Assembly (NCBI RefSeq): GCF_030116705.1
Contig: NZ_JAOTIK010000001.1
Span: forward strand, 3,553,001-3,617,000
Origin: Streptomyces sp. ML-6
Lineage (GTDB): Bacteria; Actinomycetota; Actinomycetes; Streptomycetales; Streptomycetaceae
Reading direction: 5' to 3'
Length of the DNA stretch: 64,000 nucleotides
This document shows positions 37,821 to 46,441 of the stretch, piece by piece (position 1 is the first letter of the stretch; each line of letters starts with the position of its first letter). Under the pieces are notes generated by a model, which was given only the letters and a program-made list of their open reading frames with translations, was not told where the DNA came from and did not search any database. The position numbers and the translations under genes were made by a program.

Positions 37821-39048
37821 CGCCGCGTTCTCGCGCCGCGTTCTCGCGCACCCGGCGGACGCCGCGGATCAGGGCCTCCACCCCGGCCTCCGCCTTGGAC
37901 CGGGGGCAGCCCACGTTCAGTCGTACGAAGCCCTCCGCCCCGTACACCCCGCCCGGCATCACCGCGACCTTCTCCTGCTCGATCAGCACCCGCTGCAACT
38001 CCTCGTCCCCGTCGATGCCCGCGGGCCGCAGGTCGATCCACGCCAGGTAGCCGGCCTGCGGCGGCTCCCAGCCCAGCTCCGGAAACGCCTCGTTCAGCCG
38101 CCGCGCGATCATCGCCAGGTTCCCCGCGGCATAGGCGCGGGCCGCGTCCAGCCACGCCCCGCCCTCCCGGTAGGCGGCTATGTGCGCGGTCAGCGACAGC
38201 ACCGCCGGGGAGGCGAGCCCCTCGGCCGTCTCCATCCGGCGCAGGAACTCCGCGCGGTCGGCGGGATCGCCGATCAGCCCGTACGAACCGGTCAGCGCCG
38301 GGAAGTTGAACGCCTTCGACGCGGAGGTGACCAGCGCCCAGCGGCCCTCACCGGCCACCCTCGTCCACGGCACGTGCACATGCCCCTCGTGCACGAAGTC
38401 GGCGTGTATCTCGTCGCTGATCACCGCGACGCCGTGCCGCGCGGCGAGCGAGGCCATCCCGCCCAGCTCGTCCTCGGTCCACACCCGGCCCGTCGGGTTG
38501 TGCGGCGAGCACAGGACCAGGACCTTGCTGTCGGGGCGGGCCAGTTCGCGTTCCAGCGCGGCCCGGTCCCCCACCGGCACGCCCCGCAGCTCCCGGCCGA
38601 GCCCGGTGATCGCCTTGCGGAAACCGTCGTACGTGGGGGTGTGGACGATCACGCCGTCGCCCTCGGCCGACCACATCTGGAGCAGCTGCGAGAGCTGGCT
38701 GAGCACGGAGGGCCCGTACACCAGCAGGCCGGTGTCCACCTCCGTCCCGTGCCGGGTCGCGTACCAGTGGGCTATCGCCGCGCGGAAGTCGCCCAGCCGC
38801 CAGTCCGTGTAGCCGAAGACCCCGTGGTCGATGCGGTCCCGCAGCGCGCCCAGCACCTCCGGGGCGGTCCCGAAGTCCATGTCGGAGATGGTGAACGGCA
38901 GCAGCCCGTCCACCCCGAAACGGTCCGCGACCCCGTCCCACTGGACGCACCAGGTGCCCCTGCGGTCGACGACGGTGTCGAAGTCGTAGTCGCCGAAGTC
39001 GTCATCGTCGTCGTGGCGGTCATGGTCATGGCGCACACCGGAACTCAC
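37783..39048 (-). CDS. PatB/MalY-type aminotransferase (probable C-S lyase)
   Basis: The 421-residue pyridoxal enzyme of fold type I has SPHNPTGRVW (181-190), DEIHADFV (212-219) and Schiff-base K245 in TSASKAFNFPAL. These are the MalY/PatB signature, so it is likely a cystathionine beta-lyase or cysteine-S-conjugate lyase. The N-terminus carries an extra His/Asp head (HDHDRHDDDDDFGDYD) that could bind metal. No ribosome site is strong. It is not clearly operonic; fba lies about 195 bp upstream in the transcription sense. Confidence 0.9.
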   Translation of the reverse strand: MSSGVRHDHDRHDDDDDFGDYDFDTVVDRRGTWCVQWDGVADRFGVDGLLPFTISDMDFGTAPEVLGALRDRIDHGVFGYTDWRLGDFRAAIAHWYATRHGTEVDTGLLVYGPSVLSQLSQLLQMWSAEGDGVIVHTPTYDGFRKAITGLGRELRGVPVGDRAALERELARPDSKVLVLCSPHNPTGRVWTEDELGGMASLAARHGVAVISDEIHADFVHEGHVHVPWTRVAGEGRWALVTSASKAFNFPALTGSYGLIGDPADRAEFLRRMETAEGLASPAVLSLTAHIAAYREGGAWLDAARAYAAGNLAMIARRLNEAFPELGWEPPQAGYLAWIDLRPAGIDGDEELQRVLIEQEKVAVMPGGVYGAEGFVRLNVGCPRSKAEAGVEALIRGVRRVRENAARERGGGPLRRAAGEAR

Positions 39049-39181
39049 AGCACTCCCTCACACACTCACTCATTCGGAACACGGCCCCCGGACCGGTCGG
39101 ATCTCTCGGTCCTGTCGGTCCTGTCGGTTCCGGCGGCCCCCGGACCGGTCGGATCCCCGGGAACACCTTCCCGGAAACACA

Positions 39182-39221
39182 CCGCGGGCCCGGCACCCCG
39201 AGGGGAGTACCGGGCCCGCGG
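39182..39221 (-). terminator. Terminator downstream of fba
   Basis: CCGCGGGCCCGG (39182-39193) pairs with CCGGGCCCGCGG (39210-39221), with an inner CCCC/GGGG pairing. It lies 23 bp after the fba stop. Confidence 0.85.
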
Positions 39222-39243
39222 CCACGCCTCGTACCGGTCGTGC

Positions 39244-40275
39244 CTACTTCAGCCGGGTGCCGGTGGAACGCAGGTTGGCGCAGGCCTCCGTGACGCGCTT
39301 GGCCATGCCCGCCTCGGCGGACTTGCCCCAGCTGCGCGGGTCGTAGACCTTCTTGTTGCCGACCTCGCCGTCGACCTTCAGCACACCGTCGTAGTTGCGG
39401 AACACGTGGTCCACGATCGGGCGGGTGAAGGCGTACTGGGTGTCGGTGTCGAGGTTCATCTTCACGACGCCGTTCTCCAGCGCGGTGGCGATCTCCTGCT
39501 CGGTGGAGCCGGAACCGCCGTGGAAGACGAAATCGAAGGGGTGACTGCCGGCGGGCTTGCCGTACTTGTCGGCGACGCCCTCCTGGAGGTCCTTCAGCAG
39601 CTCGGGGCGGAGCACGACGTTGCCCGGCTTGTAGACGCCGTGGACGTTGCCGAAGGAGGCGGCCAGCAGGTAGCGGCCCTTCTCGCCCAGGCCGAGCGCC
39701 TCGGCGGTGCGCAGCGCGTCGTCGACGGTGGTGTACAGCTCGTCGTTGATCTCGTGCGAGACGCCGTCCTCCTCGCCGCCGGTCGGGGTGATCTCGACCT
39801 CAAGGATGATCTTGGCGGCGGCGGCCTTGGCCAGCAGCTCCTGACCGATGGCCAGGTTGTCGGCGAGGGTCTCGGCCGAACCGTCCCACATGTGGGACTG
39901 GAACAGCGGGTTCTCGCCGCGGGCGACGCGCTCGGCGGAGATGTCGAGCAGCGGACGGACGTAGCCGTCCAGCTTGTCCTTCGGGCAGTGGTCGGTGTGC
40001 AGCGCGACCGAGATGTCGTACTTGGCGGCGACGATGTGCGCGAACTCGGCCAGGGCGACGGCGCCCGTGACCATGTCCTTGTTGTACTGGCCGCCCAGGA
40101 ATTCCGCACCGCCGGTGGAGATCTGGACGATGCCGTCGCTCTCCGCCTCCGCGAAGCCGCGCAGTGCAGCGTGCAGGGTCTGGGTCGACGTCACGTTGAT
40201 GGCCGGGTAGGCGAACTTCCCTGCCTTCGCCCGGTCGAGCATCTCGGCGTAGACCTCGGGGGTTGCGATGGGCAT
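39244..40275 (-). CDS. fba: Class II fructose-bisphosphate aldolase
   Basis: This zinc enzyme of glycolysis/gluconeogenesis splits fructose 1,6-bisphosphate. The 343-residue protein starts at ATG 40275 with AAGGAG 8 nt upstream. It shows the metal-binding HTDHC (93-97), a conserved FQSHMWDGSAETL, VHGVYKPGNV and VFHGGSGS motifs. The length and C-terminus (KVYDPRSWGKSAEAGM) are those of the long class IIA form. It is transcribed from the region that contains the parS-like palindrome and ends at a hairpin. Confidence 0.98.
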   Translation of the reverse strand: MPIATPEVYAEMLDRAKAGKFAYPAINVTSTQTLHAALRGFAEAESDGIVQISTGGAEFLGGQYNKDMVTGAVALAEFAHIVAAKYDISVALHTDHCPKDKLDGYVRPLLDISAERVARGENPLFQSHMWDGSAETLADNLAIGQELLAKAAAAKIILEVEITPTGGEEDGVSHEINDELYTTVDDALRTAEALGLGEKGRYLLAASFGNVHGVYKPGNVVLRPELLKDLQEGVADKYGKPAGSHPFDFVFHGGSGSTEQEIATALENGVVKMNLDTDTQYAFTRPIVDHVFRNYDGVLKVDGEVGNKKVYDPRSWGKSAEAGMAKRVTEACANLRSTGTRLK

Positions 40276-40425
40276 GTGTCCGCTCCTTGGGATGTGCGGG
40301 TGTGCGTGCTGGTTCCCTGACCTGGGGGCGACATCATCGTCGCCCCCATCTTCCCAGACTCTCGTCGCGGCTCCACCCGGCCCGTCCCCCAACTGCTCCG
40401 GCGGGCGTGCGAGGGGCATGCGAAA

Positions 40426-40459
40426 GGGGTGGGCGGTTTCACGTGAAACCGCCCACCCC
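40426..40459. promoter_or_regulatory. 34-bp perfect palindrome containing a parS core
   Basis: Positions 40426-40442 and 40443-40459 are perfect inverted copies with no spacer. The centre GTTTCACGTGAAAC (40436-40449) is exactly the 14-bp ParB-binding parS consensus of Streptomyces. It lies between the pyrE stop and the fba start. parS sites cluster around oriC in streptomycetes, and this genomic region is a few hundred kb from oriC in S. coelicolor by memory. The extended GC flanks could also let it terminate pyrE transcription. Confidence 0.85.
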
Positions 40460-40487
40460 CGGAAGAAGCCGCAGGTCAAGCCAGGTG

Positions 40488-41027
40488 TCAGGCGAGATCG
40501 AGGTCGGCCACCGAGTAGACGTGGACATACGGGAGACCCGCCTCGGCGATGGCCGGGGCCGCGCCCCGCTCCACGATCACGGCGACGGCGACGACCTCAC
40601 CGCCGGCCTCGCGCACCGCCTCGACGGCGGTCAGCGGGGAACCACCGGTGGTCGAGGTGTCCTCGACCACCAGGCAGCGGCGGCCCTTCACGTCCGTGCC
40701 CTCGATGCGGCGCTGCATCCCGTGCGCCTTCTGCGCCTTGCGGACGACGAACGCGTCCAGCTCCTGCCCGCGCGCGGCGGAGGCGTGCAGCATCGACGTG
40801 GCGACCGGGTCGGCGCCCAGCGTCAGCCCGCCCACGCAGTCGTAGTCCAGGTGGGCGGTGGCGTCGAGCATGACCTGACCGACCATCGGAGCGGCCTTGC
40901 CGTCCAGCGTGATGCGGCGCAGGTCGATGTACCAGTCGGCCTCAAGACCCGAGGAGAGGGTCACCTTGCCGTGTACCACGGCCTTTTCCTTGATCTGCTG
41001 GAGCAGCTCAGCACGTACGTCAGTCAT
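40488..41027 (-). CDS. pyrE: Orotate phosphoribosyltransferase
   Basis: This enzyme transfers orotate to PRPP, the fifth step of pyrimidine synthesis. The 179-residue protein begins MTDVRAELLQQIKEKAVVHG and has the PRPP-binding loop CLVVEDTSTTGGS (118-130). FYIDLRR-type YIDLRRITLDG near 33-43 and the catalytic lysine region VVRKAQKAHG also match. The ATG at 41027 has no strong ribosome site. It is separated from the rest of the pyr genes, as is usual in streptomycetes. Confidence 0.96.
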   Translation of the reverse strand: MTDVRAELLQQIKEKAVVHGKVTLSSGLEADWYIDLRRITLDGKAAPMVGQVMLDATAHLDYDCVGGLTLGADPVATSMLHASAARGQELDAFVVRKAQKAHGMQRRIEGTDVKGRRCLVVEDTSTTGGSPLTAVEAVREAGGEVVAVAVIVERGAAPAIAEAGLPYVHVYSVADLDLA

Positions 41028-41171
41028 GGCTACGAGCTTAAGCCGCCCCTGTCGCACCCCACGCCCACCGCCGTACCGGGCCGGCACCGCGACCGCGCCA
41101 CCGCGCCGTCACTCCGTCGCACCACCGCGCCGTCACACCACCGCACCCGGCACCGCGACCGCCGTACCGGG

Positions 41172-41972
41172 TCAGAGCCTGCGCCAGCTCCAGGTCGTCG
41201 CGATCTCCAGCGGGTCGATCGGGGTGACGAGGCGGGGCATGGTGTTCAGCCCGTTCGGCGGTCCGGACTGCGGTTCCACGCAGACCGCCTCGTCCTGCTC
41301 GTCGTAGACCACGACCCACTCGGACCGGCTCTTCACGGTCAGCTCCAGCTGCTCCGGCCAGGTGAGCGTCACCTCGACGCCGTCCGGCATCCCGAAGCAG
41401 TCGTCCCACGGGCCGGACAGGGGCGGGATGCGGCGGCCGGTCGGCAGGTGGTCGTCGCCCCGCTCCTCCTGCCACTGCGCGTCGAAGCTCAGCCGCACGT
41501 CCTCGCCCCCGCCGCCGAGGTTGCGCAGGAACCAGGGGTGCCAGCCGGCCTGCGCCGGGAAGGAGTCCCCGTACGTCTCGATGCCGAAGGCCAGCGTGAG
41601 GGAGTCCTCGGCCAGTTCGAAGGTCTGGGTCACCCGGCCCGGATACGGCCAGGGGTCGGCGAGGTCGTAGTAGAACGAGGCGTCCCGCTCGCCGATCCGG
41701 GCGGTGCGCCAGGCGGTGTCCCGGCCGGTGCCGTGGATGGCGTGCGGCGGGGAGTTCAGCGGCAGCCGGTGCGGGACGTCGCCGTTGTGGAACAGGCCGT
41801 ACCCGGTGCGCCCGCACCACGGCACCATCGGGAAGCAGCCGTACCGCTCCCCCTGCCGCAGCAGTTCGGCGCCGCCGATGCGCAGGCTGTCGATACGACA
41901 GCCGTTGGCGGGATTCACGGTCAACTCTGCGTCGCCGACGGACAGCCGGACGTCCTTCTCGCTGCTACTCAC
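41172..41972 (-). CDS. Aldose 1-epimerase family protein
   Basis: The 266-residue beta-sandwich protein resembles galactose mutarotases: NGCRIDSLRIGG and FPMVPWCGRTGYG near the N-terminus, HAIHGTGRD, the catalytic-type His in GWHPWFLRN and a Glu in CVEPQSGPPNG. It would interconvert sugar anomers or act on phosphosugars. The start at GTG 41972 (VSSSEKDVRLSVG) is chosen because the upstream part of the frame is not protein-like. It follows the SRPBCC membrane protein by 25 bp and is probably in its operon. Confidence 0.9.
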   Translation of the reverse strand: MSSSEKDVRLSVGDAELTVNPANGCRIDSLRIGGAELLRQGERYGCFPMVPWCGRTGYGLFHNGDVPHRLPLNSPPHAIHGTGRDTAWRTARIGERDASFYYDLADPWPYPGRVTQTFELAEDSLTLAFGIETYGDSFPAQAGWHPWFLRNLGGGGEDVRLSFDAQWQEERGDDHLPTGRRIPPLSGPWDDCFGMPDGVEVTLTWPEQLELTVKSRSEWVVVYDEQDEAVCVEPQSGPPNGLNTMPRLVTPIDPLEIATTWSWRRL

Positions 41973-41997
41973 CCGCCCGAGATTACTGGCGCGGCGG

Positions 41998-43188
41998 CTA
42001 CCTCCGCCGCCGCAGCGCACGGCCGACCACCACGGCGGACGCCAGCGCGAGCGCGGCGGCCGGGGCGACCCAGCGGAGCGTGGCGCCCCTGGTGGTCGAA
42101 TCGGGTGACGGCACGGGGGCGTACCGGCCGCGCGGCGGCGCGTGGTCGACCTCCTCGGCGCTGCGGCCGATCATCGTGCGCCTGGCGTGCGCGGCCTCCG
42201 CCGAGGGAGCCTCGGGTTCGGGGAACTCCACCTCCGCGTCGGGGTCGAGCGAGGGCGGGGGGACGGGTGCGTCGAAGACCGAACCGGTGCCCGGCGGATT
42301 CCCCGCGCCACCGGCGCCCCCCTCGTCCCCTGTCTCTCCCGTGTCCCCTGCGTTCTCCGCGCTCTCCGGGCTCTCCGCGCCCCTGGTGCTCTCGATGTCC
42401 TCGGTGCTCCCGGTGTTCCCGGGCCCTCCGGCGTTCTCGGAACTCCCGGTCGAGGGCGCCTCGTCCGCGGTGGCGTCGTGCGTGGGCGGGATGTCGTCGT
42501 CGACCTCGGGCACGATGTCCCGGGCGAGGCCGGCCCCGGTCGTGTCGGCCTCCTCGGCCCCCTCCTCGATGGCCTGCTCGACGGCTTCGCCGACGGACCG
42601 CTCGATCTCCCCGAGTCCCCCGAGCTCCTCGCCCCGCGTACCGCCGGACGCCCGATCATCGAGCGCCTCTCCGCCGGGGGCCTCCCCGGCCCCGGCAGGT
42701 CCTTCTCCGCCGTCCGGCTCCCCGGACGCCAGCGTCTCCGTCACGAGCTGCTGGACGAACCGGTCCAGCAGGCGGCGGCCCGCGGCGAGCGCCGCCGCCG
42801 CGTCCAGGTCCAGGAGCCGGCCGTCGCCGCCGACCGTGCCCGTGAAGCCGATCGCCGTGCCGCCGTCCCGTTCGGTCAGGTCGATCGTCAGGGTCAGCTT
42901 CGCCGAGCCGCCGCCCCTGGCCTCGGAGCCCTCGCCCGTCACCAGGATCTCGGCGGCCCCGTGCGCACTCCCCGAACCGCCGTCCCGCGGGGCGTCGGTG
43001 AGTCTCAGGGTGCCGCGGTACGTGATCGTGTGGCCGTCGACCCGGACCTTGAGCCGGCCGGACAGCGGATCCGCGGACGCCTCGGCGTCCTGCTGGAATC
43101 CCGGCACGCAGCGCGCGACGCGGGCGGGATCGCCCAGCGTCCGCCGGAGGGACGGGGCCGGAACCGGAACGAACACCTCATGCTCCAT
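41998..43188 (-). CDS. SRPBCC/CoxG-like protein with C-terminal membrane anchor
   Basis: The 396-residue protein begins with a CoxG-type SRPBCC domain (about 1-155: VFVPVPAPSLRRTLGDPARVARCVPGFQ, then ILVTGEGSEARGG and FTGTVGGDGRLLDLD). A long acidic, Gly/Ser/Glu-rich disordered linker covers about 160-350. A single hydrophobic segment (about 370-388) before RALRRRR anchors it in the membrane. CoxG proteins bind membrane-associated lipids or help assemble molybdenum hydroxylases. No coxMSL genes are nearby, so that role is not supported here. Confidence 0.85.
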   Translation of the reverse strand: MEHEVFVPVPAPSLRRTLGDPARVARCVPGFQQDAEASADPLSGRLKVRVDGHTITYRGTLRLTDAPRDGGSGSAHGAAEILVTGEGSEARGGGSAKLTLTIDLTERDGGTAIGFTGTVGGDGRLLDLDAAAALAAGRRLLDRFVQQLVTETLASGEPDGGEGPAGAGEAPGGEALDDRASGGTRGEELGGLGEIERSVGEAVEQAIEEGAEEADTTGAGLARDIVPEVDDDIPPTHDATADEAPSTGSSENAGGPGNTGSTEDIESTRGAESPESAENAGDTGETGDEGGAGGAGNPPGTGSVFDAPVPPPSLDPDAEVEFPEPEAPSAEAAHARRTMIGRSAEEVDHAPPRGRYAPVPSPDSTTRGATLRWVAPAAALALASAVVVGRALRRRR

Positions 43189-43261
43189 GAAAACCGAGCC
43201 TACTCAGCCCCGGCCCTCACGTCAGCGGTTCCACCCCGCGGGACGGCCCTCCGCCCCGCCC

Positions 43262-44860
43262 TCACCGGTTCTCCCAGTACCTCGGGTGCACCAGCGTCGA
43301 CGGCGGCAGGCCCGGGAGCCGTGCGTCCTCGGCCCCCCGTCCCGCCTCCGTCAGCGCCCGCGCCGTCAACGACTGCGGCTCCGGCGCCCCCGGGGCCAGG
43401 CCCAGCTCCGGTGCGCGCCCCGCCCCGGCGAGGACGAAGCCCCAGTCGCGCACGGCCCGGGTCCGGCGGGTGGCCCGGTCGGGGCCGTCGGCGAAATCGG
43501 AGAGCCGGCCGCCGATCAGGTACGGGCGGGTGTGCAGGCCCGCCTCCCGCATCGACGCCTCCACCGTCCAGTACGTGCGGGGCCGGGACACCGCCGGGCC
43601 GCCGTGCACCACCACCCGGCCGCCGGGCGCGAGGACCCTCTCGACCAGGCCGTAGAACTCCGCCGAGTACAGCTTCGTGCTGGCGGAGATCCCGGGGTCG
43701 GGCAGGTCCGAGACCACCACGTCGTAGCTGCCGCGCGCCGCCCGCAGCCAGGTGAAGGCGTCGTCGGTGACGACCGTGAGCCGCGGATCGCGGTCCGCGT
43801 GGCCGTTCAGCTCCGAGAGCGCCGGGTCGGTCCGGGCCAACCGGGTGACGCCGGGATCGAGCTCGACCAGGGTGACGCCGCGCACGTCCGGGTGGCGCAG
43901 CACCTCCCGGGCGGCGAGGCCGTCGCCCCCGCCCAGGATCAGGACCCGGGCGTGCGGCCCGTTCATCGCCGGGTGGACCAGCGCCTCGTGGTAGCGGTGC
44001 TCGTCGTGCGCGCTGACCCGCAACCGCCCGTCCAGGTACAGGTGCAGGGAACCGCGGTCCGACCCCGTCAGCACGACCTCCTGCACCCCGGTCTGCACCG
44101 CGACCCGCACCCCGTCCCCGTACACCGCGCGCCGCGCCGCCCGCTCGAAGTCGTCGACCAGCGCGGCGGTGAGGGCCAGGACGACGATCACCACCCCATT
44201 GGCCACGACCAGCAGCAGCCGGGAGCCCGGGGTGAGGTCCCGCCGGAACACCCACAGCACCAGGGCCCCGCCCGCCGCCGCGTTGATCGCGCCGGTGAGC
44301 AGCGCCCCGGTCAGCTGGCCCAGCATCGGCAGGAGCAGGAAGGGGAAGGCGAGCCCGCCGACCAGCGCGCCCACGTAGTCGGCGGCGAACAGGTCCGCCA
44401 CGGCGCCGCCCGCGTCCTGCCGGTCGACGCGCTGGATCAGGGTCATCAGCAGCGGGATCTCCGCACCGATCAGGACGCCGATCGTGAACGAGAAACCGAC
44501 CAGGGCCGGCCGCGACTCCCCGATCCAGGCGAACGAGGCGTACAGCACGAGCGCCGAGGAGCCGCCGATGAGCGCGAGGGCCGTCTCGATCAGCCCGAAC
44601 CCCACCGCGGCATGACTGCGTAAACGTTTCGCGAGAAGCGAGCCGACCCCCATCGCGAACACCATCACGGAGAGCACGATGGAGGCCTGGGTGACCGAGT
44701 CACCGATCAAGTAGGAGGCGAGCGCCACCAGTTCGAGTTCGTACACCAGACCGCAGGCCGCACAGACGAAGACGGCGGCCAGCACGAGAAGCCGACCGGT
44801 TCTCGGTCGCACGGGAAGACATGCCGCGCCCCCTCGCAGCACAACCTGCTGGTCGATCAT
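43262..44860 (-). CDS. Membrane protein with spermidine-synthase-like domain; contains a TTA codon
   Basis: The 532-residue protein has about seven membrane helices (residues 25-225) followed by an aminopropyltransferase fold (about 240-470). The Rossmann motif is [16 protein letters not shown], and [11 protein letters not shown] and [10 protein letters not shown] follow. Such fused proteins are common in actinobacteria and their role is unsettled; the SDLPDP acid differs slightly from classical SpeE. Codon 80 is TTA (minus strand 44621-44623), rare in Streptomyces and read only by the bldA tRNA, implying developmental control. It stands alone between a DUF2617 gene and the CoxG-like gene. 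Confidence 0.92.
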   Translation of the reverse strand: MIDQQVVLRGGAACLPVRPRTGRLLVLAAVFVCAACGLVYELELVALASYLIGDSVTQASIVLSVMVFAMGVGSLLAKRLRSHAAVGFGLIETALALIGGSSALVLYASFAWIGESRPALVGFSFTIGVLIGAEIPLLMTLIQRVDRQDAGGAVADLFAADYVGALVGGLAFPFLLLPMLGQLTGALLTGAINAAAGGALVLWVFRRDLTPGSRLLLVVANGVVIVVLALTAALVDDFERAARRAVYGDGVRVAVQTGVQEVVLTGSDRGSLHLYLDGRLRVSAHDEHRYHEALVHPAMNGPHARVLILGGGDGLAAREVLRHPDVRGVTLVELDPGVTRLARTDPALSELNGHADRDPRLTVVTDDAFTWLRAARGSYDVVVSDLPDPGISASTKLYSAEFYGLVERVLAPGGRVVVHGGPAVSRPRTYWTVEASMREAGLHTRPYLIGGRLSDFADGPDRATRRTRAVRDWGFVLAGAGRAPELGLAPGAPEPQSLTARALTEAGRGAEDARLPGLPPSTLVHPRYWENR

Positions 44861-44944
44861 GATGCGAACGCTACGTCACGAGAGCGTGGCAGCCTGTCAC
44901 CCACAAGGGTGCAAGTGGCCTGCCCGTAACGGAGTCGGGGCGTT

Positions 44945-45466
44945 TCAGAGCGCCGCGGCGGGCTTCCGCAGGCCCATCCTGGTGCGCGTCACCACCAGTT
45001 GCCCCTCCTGGGGGTACGCGTGCCAGGTGTGCCACCGCACCTGCCCCTCCGTCCGCTGGGCGAGCATGGCGGTGAAGGCGTGCGGGCTGCCGGGGAACGT
45101 ACCGGCGAGGCCGTGGGGGTGGTCGGCCACCAGCGCGAGGAGCTCCTGCGCACGCCCGGCGAACGAGCCCTCCGAGAGCGTCTCGACGCGCGCCGCGAAT
45201 TCGTACTCCCACTCGCCGAGGCGTTTGGACACCCCGAGCGGCAGCGGGGTCCTGCTGCCGGGGATGCACGCCACGGTTTCGGAACAGGCACCGCTCTTCT
45301 CCTCGAGAAGCACCTGGTGGGAGGCGCCGAGCAGGCGCATCTGCAACCTGGCGCCCGCGAGTTCGAGGTCGAGCACCGCCAGGGCGGGGAGCGGTTCGCG
45401 CCCCAGCGCCCAGGCCAGGTCGGCAGCACGGGTGTCGGAGTAAGCCGTCTGGAGGGTCGTGAGCAT
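44945..45466 (-). CDS. DUF2617 protein
   Basis: The 173-residue protein starts MLTTLQTAYSDTRAADLAW at ATG 45466 with GCGGAG 8 nt upstream. The conserved LLGASHQVLLEE and GSRTPLPLGVSKRLGEWEYEFAARVE identify DUF2617, an actinobacterial family of unknown function. There is no signal peptide or membrane segment. It is transcribed toward the spermidine-synthase-like gene with a gap of 84 bp. Confidence 0.92.
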   Translation of the reverse strand: MLTTLQTAYSDTRAADLAWALGREPLPALAVLDLELAGARLQMRLLGASHQVLLEEKSGACSETVACIPGSRTPLPLGVSKRLGEWEYEFAARVETLSEGSFAGRAQELLALVADHPHGLAGTFPGSPHAFTAMLAQRTEGQVRWHTWHAYPQEGQLVVTRTRMGLRKPAAAL

Positions 45467-45701
45467 GGGTCGGCTCCGCAAAGCAGGCATGGACACATGG
45501 ACAGGGGACGCCTCGACGCGATGCACGCGGGGTTTATAGCGCCCGATCAGGTCCAACTGGGGTCCGAGGGCTGGATGTTCTCTCAAACGAGGGAATCACG
45601 GATAAGCCGCATGCACAGCGCTTTTACCCAACTTGCTGCGGTTTCCCTCCCCTCGGGGGCCCTTCGGATACGTGTTCACCGATGACCCGCGAAAAGCCCA
45701 A

Positions 45702-45740
45702 CAAAAAGGTGTCCGGCGGGAGTTCACCCACCGGACACCT
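45702..45740 (-). terminator. Intrinsic terminator on the minus strand
   Basis: AGGTGTCCGG (45707-45716) pairs with CCGGACACCT (45731-45740). On the minus strand the stem is followed by TTTTTGTT, a true T-tract and unusual for this genome. It would stop transcripts from the small membrane gene at 45988-46293. Confidence 0.85.
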
Positions 45741-45885
45741 GTCACACCTCGAACACCCGCCACACGCCGACCGCGCGGGCCCGGACCGTCCGACCCCGCC
45801 GCCCGGCCCCCGATGTCAACTTCCCGACGTCAACTTCTCGACGTCAACCCCCTGGACGTTCCTCTACCCCAGGGGTGACACCGGC

Positions 45886-45973
45886 CCGTACCGGAGAGCC
45901 GACCCGTACCGAAAAGCACCCCCGTACCGAAAAGCACCCCGTACCGGAGAACGGCCCTGCACCGGAGAACGCC
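45886..45973. repeat. Five 17-18-bp CCCGTACCGAAAAGCAC units
   Basis: Imperfect tandem copies (CCCGTACCGGAGAGCCGA, CCCGTACCGAAAAGCACC, CCCGTACCGGAGAACGG and variants) end a few bases before the stop of the small Gly/Cys-rich membrane protein gene. Confidence 0.85.
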
Positions 45974-45987
45974 CCCGACCGGCCCGG

Positions 45988-46293
45988 TCAGCTGCCGCCG
46001 CCGCAGCCACCCCCGCCGCCACCGCCACCACCGCACGAGGAACCGCCACCGCCGCACGACGAGCCACCGCCCGAGGAGTCGCCGCTCCCGGAGGACGAGT
46101 CCCCGCTGTCCCCGCCGACCCACCAGCTGCCCCCGTCCGACCCCCGCCGCGTATTACGCCTCCCGGCCCCGCCGCGCCCCCGCGCACCCGACCGGGCGGC
46201 CGCCTTCGCCTTCTTCATCGGCCGCACCACCACGACCGAGACGATCACCCCGAGCAGAGCGACCATGATGATCATTTGGACGAATTCCTTCAC
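45988..46293 (-). CDS. Small membrane protein with a Gly/Ser/Cys-rich tail
   Basis: The product has about 101 residues. One membrane helix at residues 4-24 (VQMIIMVALLGVIVSVVVV) is followed by a basic stretch (RPMKKAKAAARSGARGRGG). An acidic-Ser segment with WWVGGDSGDSSSGSG leads to a tail of Gly runs containing three cysteines. Similar cysteine/glycine tails occur in some bacterial membrane proteins of unknown role. The start is uncertain: GTG at 46293 or ATG at 46311. The gene diverges from the aminotransferase at 46442. Confidence 0.7.
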   Translation of the reverse strand: MKEFVQMIIMVALLGVIVSVVVVRPMKKAKAAARSGARGRGGAGRRNTRRGSDGGSWWVGGDSGDSSSGSGDSSGGGSSCGGGGSSCGGGGGGGGGCGGGS

Positions 46294-46441
46294 CGACCCC
46301 ACGCCCTTCATTCCCCCGAAGCGAGGTCCCCCCGCTTCCGCACGCTCGCACGCGCGTTCTTCGCTTCCTGTGCGTCCGGGGGATTCCCCCGTCCCCGAAC
46401 GGCCAAAGCAGACTTGAGCAACTCCAGAGCTTGCGCGCAGG

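Larger units (their letters stand above)
45467..45987. other. Gene-free region with a terminator and two repeat sets
   Basis: This 521-bp stretch separates the DUF2617 gene from the small Gly/Cys-rich membrane protein gene. It holds an intrinsic terminator (45702-45740), three copies of a 13-14-bp CGACGTCAACTTCT unit (about 45812-45850), and a 17-18-bp array (45886-45973). The DUF2617 promoter must lie in the AT-richer part 45580-45640. The long plus-strand open frames through here do not look like protein. Confidence 0.75.

Noticed and set aside
40426..40459. Palindrome considered only as a rho-independent terminator
   Set aside because: It has no loop and no T-tract, and its centre matches parS exactly. 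Termination may be secondary.
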